A DNA stretch of 14,071 nucleotides from an uncultured Oscillospiraceae bacterium. GTDB lineage: Bacteria > Bacillota > Clostridia > Oscillospirales > Acutalibacteraceae. Position numbers and translations under genes: made by a program. Below the pieces are notes generated by a model. It had not been told where the DNA came from and made no database searches. It saw nothing but the letters and a program-made list of their open reading frames with translations. Where the stretch lies: the NCBI GenBank assembly GCA_902490145.1, contig CABUCT010000017.1, forward strand, positions 1-14,071. The letters are read 5' to 3'. Shown in pieces: positions 6,121 to 13,902 of this stretch. How positions within the stretch are numbered: the first letter of the stretch is position 1; each line of letters begins with the position of its first letter.

Positions 6121-7176
6121 ATGTTTAACAAAAAAGATGATTTGATACCGGACTTCATGCAGGAAAAACCTAAAAAGTCCCCAGATAAAAAATCCAGAAT
6201 AATAAGATTCCTTCGTCGCCATATAAAACCGGTAATAATAATTGCAATTTTAATAGTTATTGCTCTTGTCGGCAGTATTATTGGAATATCAGCGTCTCGT
6301 ACAAATGATGAAGAAAACCATGAAAACAGTAAATCTGAAATTTCTTCTGTAATATCAGCTGATCCGGAAAGCAGCGAAGATAAACAGGATAATTCTGTTG
6401 CACTGACTGATCCGAAAGACCAAGCGATAAACAGTCTTAATGAAGAGATACGGAAAAAGGATAGCCAGATTAGTGAGTATGAAGCTAAAATTTCTTCGCT
6501 TGAGGTTCAGCTTGCTGCAAAAACCGCACTCGAAAACAGTAACGGACAAAGCAGCAAAACATGCTATCTTACTTTTGACGACGGTCCGTCCGATAATACT
6601 CTTAAAATCTTGGATGTGCTTGCCAAGTATAATATTAAAGCAACATTTTTTGTGACCAACAATTCCAAGCTCTCTTATGTGAAAAATATAAATGATGCAG
6701 GACACACCGTTGGACTTCACACTGCAACCCACAAGTGGTCTATATACTCCTCATCAGATTCTTATTATGATGATCTTAATACTATAAGGGATTCGGTTGC
6801 AGGAATAATCGGAATAAAATCAAATATAATCCGTTTCCCCGGTGGATCAAGTAATACCGCCAGCAAGAAATACTGTGAAGGGATAATGTCTTTTCTTTCT
6901 AAAGATGTAATCGAAAAAGGATATTATTATTTTGACTGGAATGTTGATTCCGGAGATGCTGACGGCAACAGAGTCCCCGCCGATAAGATTATTTCAAACA
7001 TAAAAAATGGTCCCACACAAAAAGAAAACATTGTGGTGCTTATGCATGATGCTGATGTTAAGACTACTACTGTTGAGGCACTTCCGCAGATTATTGAGTT
7101 TTATGCTTCAAATGGATATACATTTTCTAATATAACCGAAAACACTCCTGCCGTGCATCACGGGGTTAAAAACTGA
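6121..7176 (+). CDS. Membrane-anchored polysaccharide (peptidoglycan) deacetylase, NodB-homology domain
   Basis: The protein has a basic cytoplasmic N-terminus, one transmembrane helix at about residues 37-58, a polar linker, a short predicted coiled coil at about 100-135 and an extracellular carbohydrate esterase family 4 domain from about 147 to the end. The five NodB motifs are present: TFDDGPS (151-157; D153 likely base, D154 metal ligand), HTATH (200-204; H200 and H204 metal ligands), RFPGGS (238-243), DWNVDSGD (272-279) and LMHDA (307-311; H309). The enzyme should therefore be active as a metal-dependent N-deacetylase. The anchor and linker suggest cell-wall GlcNAc or MurNAc as substrate, as for PgdA-type enzymes that lower lysozyme sensitivity; the substrate is inferred. 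It leads a gene series and its TGA touches the next start codon. Confidence 0.92.
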   Translation: MFNKKDDLIPDFMQEKPKKSPDKKSRIIRFLRRHIKPVIIIAILIVIALVGSIIGISASRTNDEENHENSKSEISSVISADPESSEDKQDNSVALTDPKDQAINSLNEEIRKKDSQISEYEAKISSLEVQLAAKTALENSNGQSSKTCYLTFDDGPSDNTLKILDVLAKYNIKATFFVTNNSKLSYVKNINDAGHTVGLHTATHKWSIYSSSDSYYDDLNTIRDSVAGIIGIKSNIIRFPGGSSNTASKKYCEGIMSFLSKDVIEKGYYYFDWNVDSGDADGNRVPADKIISNIKNGPTQKENIVVLMHDADVKTTTVEALPQIIEFYASNGYTFSNITENTPAVHHGVKN

Positions 7177-7938
7177 ATGAAAAAATTGGCGGAATATATA
7201 ATTGAAAATGAAATAAACTCTCCGTCGTTTTTTTCGCATGTTGAAAAGATTGACAGGGGAGTTTTATTTTATGACGAGAAAAATCCCTTGTCTTTTTCTT
7301 CAAATCACGGAGTGTTTTTTGGTGAAAAAGGCGATGTTCCGTATTTTGCAGCGAAGGTGAGAGATTTTTATTTATCAAAGAATTTAAAACCTAGAATAGA
7401 TTTGGTTTTTTCCGAAAATTACGATCAAGAGCTTTTTGAAATCTTTAAAAAATATGGATTTTTACATAGGGAAAAAAGAGAAAATATAATTTGCATGGTA
7501 AAAGACAGACCTGCCAAAAAGCTCTTGCTTCGCCCAATTGAAATATCACGTCAGGAAATTTGGGATGACCGCTTGACCGAAAATATCATCGGACCGGGGT
7601 ATGATGCGTATATGCCTCGAGTACTGCAAAAGAGTATCTTAAATAAGAACTGTAATTTTTTTGTGGCAAGTCTTTTTGGAGAGCCTGTTTCAATGTGCAT
7701 GATAACAGAAGGAAAAAATGTTTCCTGCCTATCGTCAGTAATGACGGGAATGGGGTTCAGAGGATGTTCATTTGCTTCAAAGATGTTAAGTTTTGTGGCG
7801 GAAGAATATAAGAATATTTCATCTAAACCCTTATATTTATTGACAGATAATAATTCTGCCGTGCCATTGTACGCTTCGGCGGGATTTTCAAAAATAGATT
7901 TTCCGAATATTTATTACAGCTTGATTTACAAATATTAA
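7177..7938 (+). CDS. GNAT-family N-acetyltransferase with an N-terminal GNAT-like half
   Basis: The C-terminal half (about 117-253) has the GNAT layout: a hydrophobic strand pair around FFVASLFGEPVSMCMI (161-176), the acetyl-CoA pyrophosphate loop region FRGCSFASKML (194-204) and the closing LLTDNNSAVPLYASAGF (221-237). In the loop the usual central Gly of RxxGxG/A is Ser198. Residues 50-110 (VRDFYLSKNLKPRIDL, then EIFKKYGF) resemble the degenerate N-terminal domain of two-domain GNAT proteins. The substrate cannot be read from the sequence. The ATG follows the previous TGA with no gap and has no good ribosome binding site of its own, so it is probably translated by coupling to the deacetylase. 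ogg starts 17 bases after its stop. Confidence 0.8.
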   Translation: MKKLAEYIIENEINSPSFFSHVEKIDRGVLFYDEKNPLSFSSNHGVFFGEKGDVPYFAAKVRDFYLSKNLKPRIDLVFSENYDQELFEIFKKYGFLHREKRENIICMVKDRPAKKLLLRPIEISRQEIWDDRLTENIIGPGYDAYMPRVLQKSILNKNCNFFVASLFGEPVSMCMITEGKNVSCLSSVMTGMGFRGCSFASKMLSFVAEEYKNISSKPLYLLTDNNSAVPLYASAGFSKIDFPNIYYSLIYKY

Positions 7939-7955
7939 AAAGGACGGTATGAAAA

Positions 7956-8783
7956 ATGACATTGCTTGCAGAAAAAAACACCGTGGTTGTAAAAACACCG
8001 AATTTCTTTTCTCTTGACAGGACTCTCGACTGTGGTCAATGCTTCCGTTTTGAAAAGGACGATGACGGAACATGGAACGGTGTTGCATTCGGAAAGTCCG
8101 TTAAGATAAAAGAGGACGGACAAAATCTTGTTTTTTACAATATTACTCAAGAAGATTTTGATGATCTGTTTTTTGATTATTTTGATTTGGGAAGGGATTA
8201 TGAGGAAATCGATGAGATTCTTTGCCGGGATGAACGTTTTAAAGTGGCATCTGAATATGCGGCAGGAATACATATTATGAATCAGGAACCCTGGGAAACT
8301 CTTTGCTCATTTATCATTTCCCAAAATAATAATATTCCAAGAATAAAAGGCATAATAAAACGACTCTGCGAAAATTTCGGTGAAAGGCTTCCTGACGGAA
8401 ATTATACATTCCCGTCAGCTGAACGGGTTGCAGAGCTTTCGGCTGAGGATTTGTCTGTGCTGAGGGCGGGATTCAGAGTGAAATACATAATGGATGCTGC
8501 AAAAAAGATTTCAAGCGGAGAAGTAAATTTGGAAATTCAACCCGATATTCCTCTTGAACAGGCAAGGGATGAACTGTGCAAAATTAAAGGCGTAGGTGCC
8601 AAGGTGGCTGATTGTGCACTGCTTTTTTCCCTTAAAAGAATGGATGCTTTTCCATCTGATGTGTGGATAAAGCGTGTTATGGGAATTTTGTTTCCCGATG
8701 GTCTTCCGGAAGAATTTTTGCCTATAGCGGGTATAGCTCAGCAATATCTTTATCATTATTCCCGCATGTCAGGGGAATTTTGA
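7956..8783 (+). CDS. ogg: 8-oxoguanine DNA glycosylase/AP lyase, Ogg1 type
   Basis: This bifunctional base-excision repair enzyme removes 8-oxoguanine from DNA. The N-terminal OGG domain shows TLDCGQCFRF at 23-32. The glycosylase core shows QEPWETLCSFIISQNNNIPRI at 110-130, with the NNN-x-x-R lesion-recognition segment (N124-R129), GFRVKY at 172-177 and the helix-hairpin-helix KGVGAKVADC at 211-220. K216 is the expected Schiff-base nucleophile and D235 (FPSDVW) the catalytic Asp; their 19-residue spacing equals K249-D268 in human OGG1. H270 of the human enzyme is replaced by W237. R174 aligns with human R204, which reads the cytosine opposite the lesion. The ATG at 7956 is preferred over an out-of-frame ATG at 7949 because of AAAAGGACGG upstream. 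It sits between the GNAT and protease genes. Confidence 0.92.
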   Translation: MTLLAEKNTVVVKTPNFFSLDRTLDCGQCFRFEKDDDGTWNGVAFGKSVKIKEDGQNLVFYNITQEDFDDLFFDYFDLGRDYEEIDEILCRDERFKVASEYAAGIHIMNQEPWETLCSFIISQNNNIPRIKGIIKRLCENFGERLPDGNYTFPSAERVAELSAEDLSVLRAGFRVKYIMDAAKKISSGEVNLEIQPDIPLEQARDELCKIKGVGAKVADCALLFSLKRMDAFPSDVWIKRVMGILFPDGLPEEFLPIAGIAQQYLYHYSRMSGEF

Positions 8784-8790
8784 TTGACTT

Positions 8791-8795
8791 GGAGG
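8791..8795 (+). promoter_or_regulatory. Ribosome binding site deciding the protease start
   Basis: GGAGG stands 6 bases before ATG 8802. A TTG at 8784, in frame and just after the ogg stop, would add six residues but has no such site and would put the Shine-Dalgarno inside the coding region. Confidence 0.85.
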
Positions 8796-8801
8796 TTGTT
8801 T

Positions 8802-11800
8802 ATGTTTAAAAGATTGACGTTGTTAACCATTTGCATAACCCTTATATTAAGCCCATTATCCGTATCGGCCTCTTCTGAAGAATATAGTTGCGTTCAGGAT
8901 CAGGAAATCATGACAGTTAATATGACCGTTGATCCTAATGCTTCATTTGAAAACACTGTAAAGCTTATAGAACAAACAGACGGCGTGAACATTTTGTCTG
9001 AGAATTCTTTGCTTACACGGTCAATAACGGTTTGTACAACCAAAGAAAATATAAATAAGATATCAAGACTAAACGGAATATCAGGGGTTTATGAATCCTC
9101 AAAAATTAACCGTCCGCGTGCGGTGGGGGATATTGAACCTGCCGTAAGCGGGGGTTTCGAAAGGCATTTTGCGGATAAGCAGGCCGCAGGAGATGACATA
9201 GATTATCTTATTAACAAGCAAAGCGGCGGCGGGCAGGTTGTGGCCATAATTGATACTGGTATAAATCCATATCATGAAACGATGAGCCTTGATGAGGGGA
9301 CAGAAACTGCTATTTCCGAAACCGAGGCAAAGGAAAAAATAGAACAGCTTGGATATGGTCGGTATTTTAGCGAAAAGATTCCATTTTATTTTAATTATCA
9401 CGACCGTGATTATAATATTACCGATAAAGATAACAAGTCTCACGGCATGATGGTTGCGTCTCTTGCTGCGGGAAACAGTGAAAAAATGAGATCTGCAGCG
9501 GCAAATGCCCAAATACTTGCAATGCGGGTGTTCTCTGACAACGATGAATATGCATCGGATTATGATGTCGTTACCGCCATGGAAGACGCACTGTTTCTGG
9601 GGGCGGATGTGATTAATTTGAGCCTCGGAGGAGATGGCGGATTTTCGAATTTTAACAATTTTTATTCTACAGCGATCAAAAAGGCACAGGAAATGGGAGT
9701 TGTTATAGTATCTGCCGCGGGGAATTCGGGAACTTCGGATCTTGGAAATCCGGATTCACGGCTTTATGACAACGGAACGGTGAGTTATCCCGCATCACAG
9801 GATGGTGTCATTTCGGTGGCAGCATGCGATCTTAAAAAAGAAATTGCATATTTTTCAGGATACGGACCGCTGAGCGATTTGTCATTTGGTGTAGATATCA
9901 CGGCGAAAGGGGTTGACACGTTTTCTGCTTCGAACTCAGGATATTCAATAGCTTCTGGGACATCCTTCGCATCTCCCACTGTTGCAGCAGCAGCAGTTCT
10001 CGTGAGAGCCAAACTTGAAGCACAAGGCTTTTCGGGAAAGGAATTGTGTGAGACTACAGCATCGGTAATTAAAAGCACTGCCACGCCTACAGACGAAACC
10101 GTAAGAGCCCAGGGGAGCGGTATATTAAATCTTAAAAAGGCCCTTAAGACCGATGTTTGTCTTATGGGAAACGGAAAAAAGAACAATGTGGTGCTCGGAG
10201 AAATGGATTCGATGAAAACATTTTCAATTGAGCTTAAAAATCTTACCGAAAGGTATTTGGATTACAGTGTTGATGATGTTTCGCTGTTTGCAGAAACCAA
10301 AACAGCTTCAGGCAAGATAGATTATGCAACTGTTAATTTTAATAAATCTATGATAGAACTTTTGCCCAAAGCTACTGAATCTATTTCTATTAATTTTACC
10401 TTGCCGTCCAGGATGTATAATGATAGCTATATTTACGGTTTTATCAAACTTTCAAGATCGGATGGATTTTATGTAACAATTCCATTCCTTGGATTTAACG
10501 GTAAATGGACGAGCCAACCGGTTATAACCGGTGGTGATGAATACGGTGACCTATGTCTTTATACACGTAGAGATGATGTTTGGTATGAAAATAATAAAAT
10601 AACTCCGAATGCGGACGGAATTGATGATTTTATCTATCCGGTGTTCTTTCAGTACCGAGATGCAAAATATATTAAATCATCAATTTATTCGAAAGATGTG
10701 GAATTTATATGCGATTGCGGATATCTTGGATACAGTCCAAAAGATAAATACTATGATTACGCGTATGAAGGTTGCCCGGAACTTACCGACAAATATGATG
10801 CGACGAGAACGTCTAGTCTTGCGTGCAACGGATATTATTATAATGCTAAAACAGGGGATATCGAGCCTTTGCCGTCAGGCGAATACTACCTTGTGATTGA
10901 AGCACAGTTGGATTTTGAAAATGCATCTTCTGAAAGACAATTTCTTAAATTTTTTGTTGATTCAACCGACGCGAAGATTGGTGAGGAAGAATATGATATA
11001 GATTCAGATAATTCGGATATACAATTTGTAAATCTGCAAAATGTTACATATATTTCGGATTATTATGAAGGATTTGATAAGGAAACCGGAGTATTTACTG
11101 ATATCGGAAGTCTTTCGTTTTTGCCTGATAAGCTTACGGTTGAAGGTAAGGAAATAACCGATTTTACCGAAAAGGATGGCCGATATTATTTTGAGGCGAG
11201 CTTTTTGCTCACCGATAGTCTAAAAGCCTATAATGTTGTAGCGGAAAAAAACAGTGAGAGAGTAATTGACAAAGAGTATTTCATAGGTTATGATGATGAA
11301 GTGCCGTTGCTTAAAACCGATATTAAGTATTCTGAAATTCCGTCATGGCTTTGTGAAAGATTAAATGACTATAAAGGTATAATCTTTCGAAATGATTTGA
11401 AAAACGGATTTAATGTTAAGGCTTCGGATAATTCTTTTTACTATATGTATTTGTGTGTGAATTCAGTAGTATATTTAATTTCTGACGGGACGGATTTTTA
11501 TGATATCAAAGTTAATATCAATAATTTTTTAAACGGGGATATTCTTTTGGTCGAAGCTTTTGATTGTTCGGGCTTTTGTACACAGGAAAAATATTTTGTG
11601 CTTGACTTTTTGCCTGTATTCGGCGATAATGATTTTGATGAAAAAGTGACATCTGCCGATGCTTTAAGAGCTTTGCAGGCGTCCGTAGGAAAATACAAAA
11701 TGGGCGTTTTGGAAAAAGCCGTTTCTGATATGGACGGGAATAATTCAATTTCTGCATCAGACGCACTTAAAATCCTGCAAATAAGTGTCGGTAAAATAAC

Positions 11801-11810
11801 AATTGAATAA
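8802..11810 (+). CDS. Secreted subtilisin-like serine protease (S8) with Fn3-like domains and a C-terminal type I dockerin
   Basis: The ATG at 8802 is chosen because GGAGG (8791-8795) lies 6 bases upstream and the product then begins with a clean signal peptide, MFKRLTLLTICITLI..SVSA, probably cleaved near residue 24. This gives 1002 residues. About 34-105 looks like an inhibitor I9-type propeptide. The catalytic domain carries D151 (AIIDTG), H214 (KSHGMM), oxyanion N308 (AAGNSG) and S388 (SGTSFASP); there is no inserted PA domain. Residues about 455-570 resemble the lactocepin/C5a-peptidase Fn3-like domain, ending IPFLGFNGKW, and ITPNADGIDD at 600-609 plus LPSGEYYLVIEA at 690-701 fit a further such domain. 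Residues 941-1000 form a dockerin with two calcium loops (D942, D944, D946, D953; D976, D978, N980, D987), each followed by LQxSVGK. No LPxTG or anchor helix is seen, so attachment is presumably to a cohesin protein. Confidence 0.93.
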   Translation: MFKRLTLLTICITLILSPLSVSASSEEYSCVQDQEIMTVNMTVDPNASFENTVKLIEQTDGVNILSENSLLTRSITVCTTKENINKISRLNGISGVYESSKINRPRAVGDIEPAVSGGFERHFADKQAAGDDIDYLINKQSGGGQVVAIIDTGINPYHETMSLDEGTETAISETEAKEKIEQLGYGRYFSEKIPFYFNYHDRDYNITDKDNKSHGMMVASLAAGNSEKMRSAAANAQILAMRVFSDNDEYASDYDVVTAMEDALFLGADVINLSLGGDGGFSNFNNFYSTAIKKAQEMGVVIVSAAGNSGTSDLGNPDSRLYDNGTVSYPASQDGVISVAACDLKKEIAYFSGYGPLSDLSFGVDITAKGVDTFSASNSGYSIASGTSFASPTVAAAAVLVRAKLEAQGFSGKELCETTASVIKSTATPTDETVRAQGSGILNLKKALKTDVCLMGNGKKNNVVLGEMDSMKTFSIELKNLTERYLDYSVDDVSLFAETKTASGKIDYATVNFNKSMIELLPKATESISINFTLPSRMYNDSYIYGFIKLSRSDGFYVTIPFLGFNGKWTSQPVITGGDEYGDLCLYTRRDDVWYENNKITPNADGIDDFIYPVFFQYRDAKYIKSSIYSKDVEFICDCGYLGYSPKDKYYDYAYEGCPELTDKYDATRTSSLACNGYYYNAKTGDIEPLPSGEYYLVIEAQLDFENASSERQFLKFFVDSTDAKIGEEEYDIDSDNSDIQFVNLQNVTYISDYYEGFDKETGVFTDIGSLSFLPDKLTVEGKEITDFTEKDGRYYFEASFLLTDSLKAYNVVAEKNSERVIDKEYFIGYDDEVPLLKTDIKYSEIPSWLCERLNDYKGIIFRNDLKNGFNVKASDNSFYYMYLCVNSVVYLISDGTDFYDIKVNINNFLNGDILLVEAFDCSGFCTQEKYFVLDFLPVFGDNDFDEKVTSADALRALQASVGKYKMGVLEKAVSDMDGNNSISASDALKILQISVGKITIE

Positions 11811-11834
11811 TTTTTTACTTCATAAGTCTATATT

Positions 11835-11862
11835 TGCGTTGTATCCTTCGGGAACAACAGCA
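11835..11862 (+). other. Leader hairpin with C(UUCG)G tetraloop abutting the ribosome binding site of the transporter gene
   Basis: The arms TGC-GTTGT-TCC and GGA-ACAAC-GCA pair around TTCG (11847-11850), with one bulged A on each side (11843 and 11859). This gives about 11 base pairs capped by a very stable tetraloop. The last paired base is the first A of the AGGAGG ribosome binding site (11862-11867). No T-run follows, so it is not a terminator. It may tune translation of the downstream gene or protect a processed 5' end. Confidence 0.5.
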
Positions 11863-11875
11863 GGAGGTATATATT

Positions 11876-12475
11876 ATGGAAAAACAAAAACTCACAAACA
11901 TGATATTGACCGCTCTTTTTGCGGCAATTATCGTCGTCATGTCGCTGACACCGCTTGGATATCTTAATGTCGGTGTTTTGAGCATCACAATGATCCCAAT
12001 CATTGTGTCAATAGCGGCTATCACCCTCGGTCCGACAACCGGACTTATAATGGGCACAATTTTCGGCATAACAAGTCTTGTGCAGTGCTTTGGTATGAAT
12101 GCGTTCGGGACTACGCTTATGGGCATAAACAAAGTATACACTGTGTTTATTTGCCTTGTGCCGAGAATGTTAGACGGATGGCTCACGGGAATTATATACA
12201 AGGGGCTGTCGAAAATCGACAAAACCAAGTGGTTATCACTCATAGTGACAGGCTTTTGCGGTGCAGCTTTAAATACCGTGCTGTTTATGAGCGGGCTATA
12301 TTTCCTGTTTGGAAGAAATTCGCAATTTATAAGTGCATACGGAAGCTATAATATTATTACTTTGTTCATTGCTATGGCGGGAATAAACGGATTGGCTGAG
12401 ATATTGGCATGTACGATTGTTACTCCCCCCGTAGCAGGAGCTATAAATATATATAAGTCAAAGATAAAAAGATAA
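11876..12475 (+). CDS. ECF transporter S component, small-molecule (vitamin-like) substrate unknown
   Basis: The 199-residue protein is almost entirely hydrophobic with about five to six membrane helices. It resembles the substrate-binding S components of energy-coupling factor transporters in the PF12822/pantothenate-transporter-like group. Supporting segments are a short basic N-terminus ahead of TNMILTALFAAIIVVMSLTP, then LNVGVLSITMIPIIVSI, LGPTTGLIMGTIFGITS, the PRMLDGW loop at 96-102, and the GAALNTVLF helix at 129-137. S components bind the substrate and work with a shared EcfT-EcfA-EcfA' module, not encoded here. The ATG at 11876 is chosen over an in-frame TTG at 11834 because AGGAGG lies 8 bases upstream. 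mnmE starts 12 bases after its stop, so the two are probably cotranscribed. The substrate could be pantothenate, but this cannot be decided from sequence. Confidence 0.85.
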   Translation: MEKQKLTNMILTALFAAIIVVMSLTPLGYLNVGVLSITMIPIIVSIAAITLGPTTGLIMGTIFGITSLVQCFGMNAFGTTLMGINKVYTVFICLVPRMLDGWLTGIIYKGLSKIDKTKWLSLIVTGFCGAALNTVLFMSGLYFLFGRNSQFISAYGSYNIITLFIAMAGINGLAEILACTIVTPPVAGAINIYKSKIKR

Positions 12476-12487
12476 GGAACGAAAAAA

Positions 12488-13852
12488 TTGAGTCAGACTA
12501 TTGCGGCTGTTTCGACTGCGGCTGCCCCGGGCGGAATAGGCATTGTGCGTATTTCGGGGGATAATGCAAGGATTGTTGCCGACAGTATCTTCAAATCAAA
12601 GTCAAAAAAGCTTGTAAAAGATGCGGAAGGATATACTGCACTTTACGGACATGTTTATGACGATAAAGATATTGTGGATGAAGCTATTGCTCTTGTATTT
12701 GCAGCTCCCAAAAGCTATACGGGTGAAGATGTGGTTGAAATATCTTGTCACGGCGGAACAGTGGTTACACGTTCGGTGCTGAGACTTGCCATTTCAGCGG
12801 GAGCAAGGCTTGCTGAAGCGGGAGAGTTCACAAAAAGGGCTTTTCTGAACGGAAAGATTGATTTAACAAAAGCCGAAGCGGTTATGGATATTATCAGTGC
12901 CAAAAGCATTCAAGCTGCCCGTGCCGCTGCGTCTGCTCATGATGGGGCTCTTTCAAAAGAGCTTAATGAAATAAAAGACGATATACTTAATTGTGCAGCA
13001 TGGCTTGGTGCTTGGGCAGATTTCCCTGAAGAGGATATTCCGGAGGTCGAGAATGACAAGCTTCTTATTCGTGTGAAAAAATCAAGAGAACGTATTAAAA
13101 AGCTTATAAAAGGCTTTGACAGCGGAAGGATTATTCGCAACGGAATAGATACTGTTATAGCAGGCCGTACAAATGCGGGAAAGTCTACACTCATGAATTT
13201 GCTCAGCGGACATGAAAGCTCTATTGTCACCGAAATAGAGGGTACAACAAGGGATGTTGTAACCGAAGATGTGTGCCTTGGAGATTTGAGACTCAAAATT
13301 TCCGACACAGCGGGAATTCGTGAAACCGATGACCCTGTTGAAAAGTTCGGTATTGAAAGAGCTCAAAATCGAGTCCAAAATGCTGAACTCATTTTAGCGG
13401 TTTTTGACGGATCAAAAGAACTTTCGGATGAAGACGAAAAGCTGATTTGTTTATGCAAAAATCACAATGTAATTGCAGTTATCAATAAAAATGATTTGCC
13501 GCAAAAGATAGATAAAGAAAGAATCAAATCACAAATAAATAAAACAGTGTCAATTTCGGCAATTGACCGAAATAGTCTTTCAAAGCTTACAAAAGCTGTA
13601 AGCGATCTTTTTGATGTGGCAAATTTCGACCCTTCGACCGGGATGCTTTCAAATGAACGACAGCTGGAATGTGCCCAAAGGACTTTAAGCAGTTTAAATG
13701 AATGTATACAGGCGATCGAGTCGGGAATAACACTTGATGCCGTGTCGGTTTGTCTTGAGGATTGCCTTTCGGCAATTATGGAGCTTACCGGAGAAAAGGT
13801 TACAGACAGTGTTGCCAACGGAGTATTCCATAATTTCTGTGTTGGAAAATAA
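12488..13852 (+). CDS. mnmE: tRNA modification GTPase MnmE (TrmE)
   Basis: MnmE works with MnmG to modify the wobble uridine of certain tRNAs to 5-carboxymethylaminomethyl or a related group. The 454-residue length is normal. The N-terminal folate-binding domain begins TIAAVSTAAAPGGIGIVRISG, and EAGEFTKRAFLNGKIDLTKAEA spans about 110-131. The G domain inserted in the helical domain has G1 GRTNAGKS at 226-233, G2 TTR at 253-255, G3 DTAG at 273-276 and G4 NKND at 333-336. The C-terminus ends FHNFCVGK, with the conserved Cys451. The start is TTG at 12488, 8 bases after AAGGAAC; no ATG is available that keeps the N-terminal motif. mnmG is not the next gene here: a terminator follows at once. Confidence 0.97.
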   Translation: MSQTIAAVSTAAAPGGIGIVRISGDNARIVADSIFKSKSKKLVKDAEGYTALYGHVYDDKDIVDEAIALVFAAPKSYTGEDVVEISCHGGTVVTRSVLRLAISAGARLAEAGEFTKRAFLNGKIDLTKAEAVMDIISAKSIQAARAAASAHDGALSKELNEIKDDILNCAAWLGAWADFPEEDIPEVENDKLLIRVKKSRERIKKLIKGFDSGRIIRNGIDTVIAGRTNAGKSTLMNLLSGHESSIVTEIEGTTRDVVTEDVCLGDLRLKISDTAGIRETDDPVEKFGIERAQNRVQNAELILAVFDGSKELSDEDEKLICLCKNHNVIAVINKNDLPQKIDKERIKSQINKTVSISAIDRNSLSKLTKAVSDLFDVANFDPSTGMLSNERQLECAQRTLSSLNECIQAIESGITLDAVSVCLEDCLSAIMELTGEKVTDSVANGVFHNFCVGK

Positions 13853-13857
13853 AATAT

Positions 13858-13902
13858 AAAATGGGTGACTTTGAGTTAAAAACTCCGGGTCACCCATTTT
13901 TT
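13858..13902. terminator. Strong two-tier intrinsic terminator between mnmE and the convergent gene
   Basis: The 12-base arms AAAATGGGTGAC (13858-13869) and GTCACCCATTTT (13889-13900) are perfectly complementary. An inner stem GAGTT (13873-13877)/AACTC (13881-13885) caps the hairpin. A run of six T (13897-13902) follows on the plus strand, and an A+T-rich stretch with several T follows on the minus strand, so it probably works in both directions. It starts 6 bases after the mnmE stop, and the minus-strand gene ends at 13901, inside its edge. Confidence 0.9.

Noticed and set aside
8784..8801. TTG start for the S8 protease directly after the ogg stop
   Set aside because: It has no ribosome binding site and would place GGAGG within the coding region; the ATG at 8802 gives a proper signal peptide.
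11834..11875. TTG start for the transporter, adding 14 residues
   Set aside because: The added segment is polar, overlaps the UUCG hairpin and contains the AGGAGG that serves the ATG at 11876.
11811..11875. Separate promoter or riboswitch for the ECF S component
   Set aside because: The gap is too short for a typical vitamin riboswitch. The only -35/-10 pair I could find (TTGAAT and TATATT) has a 20-base spacer.
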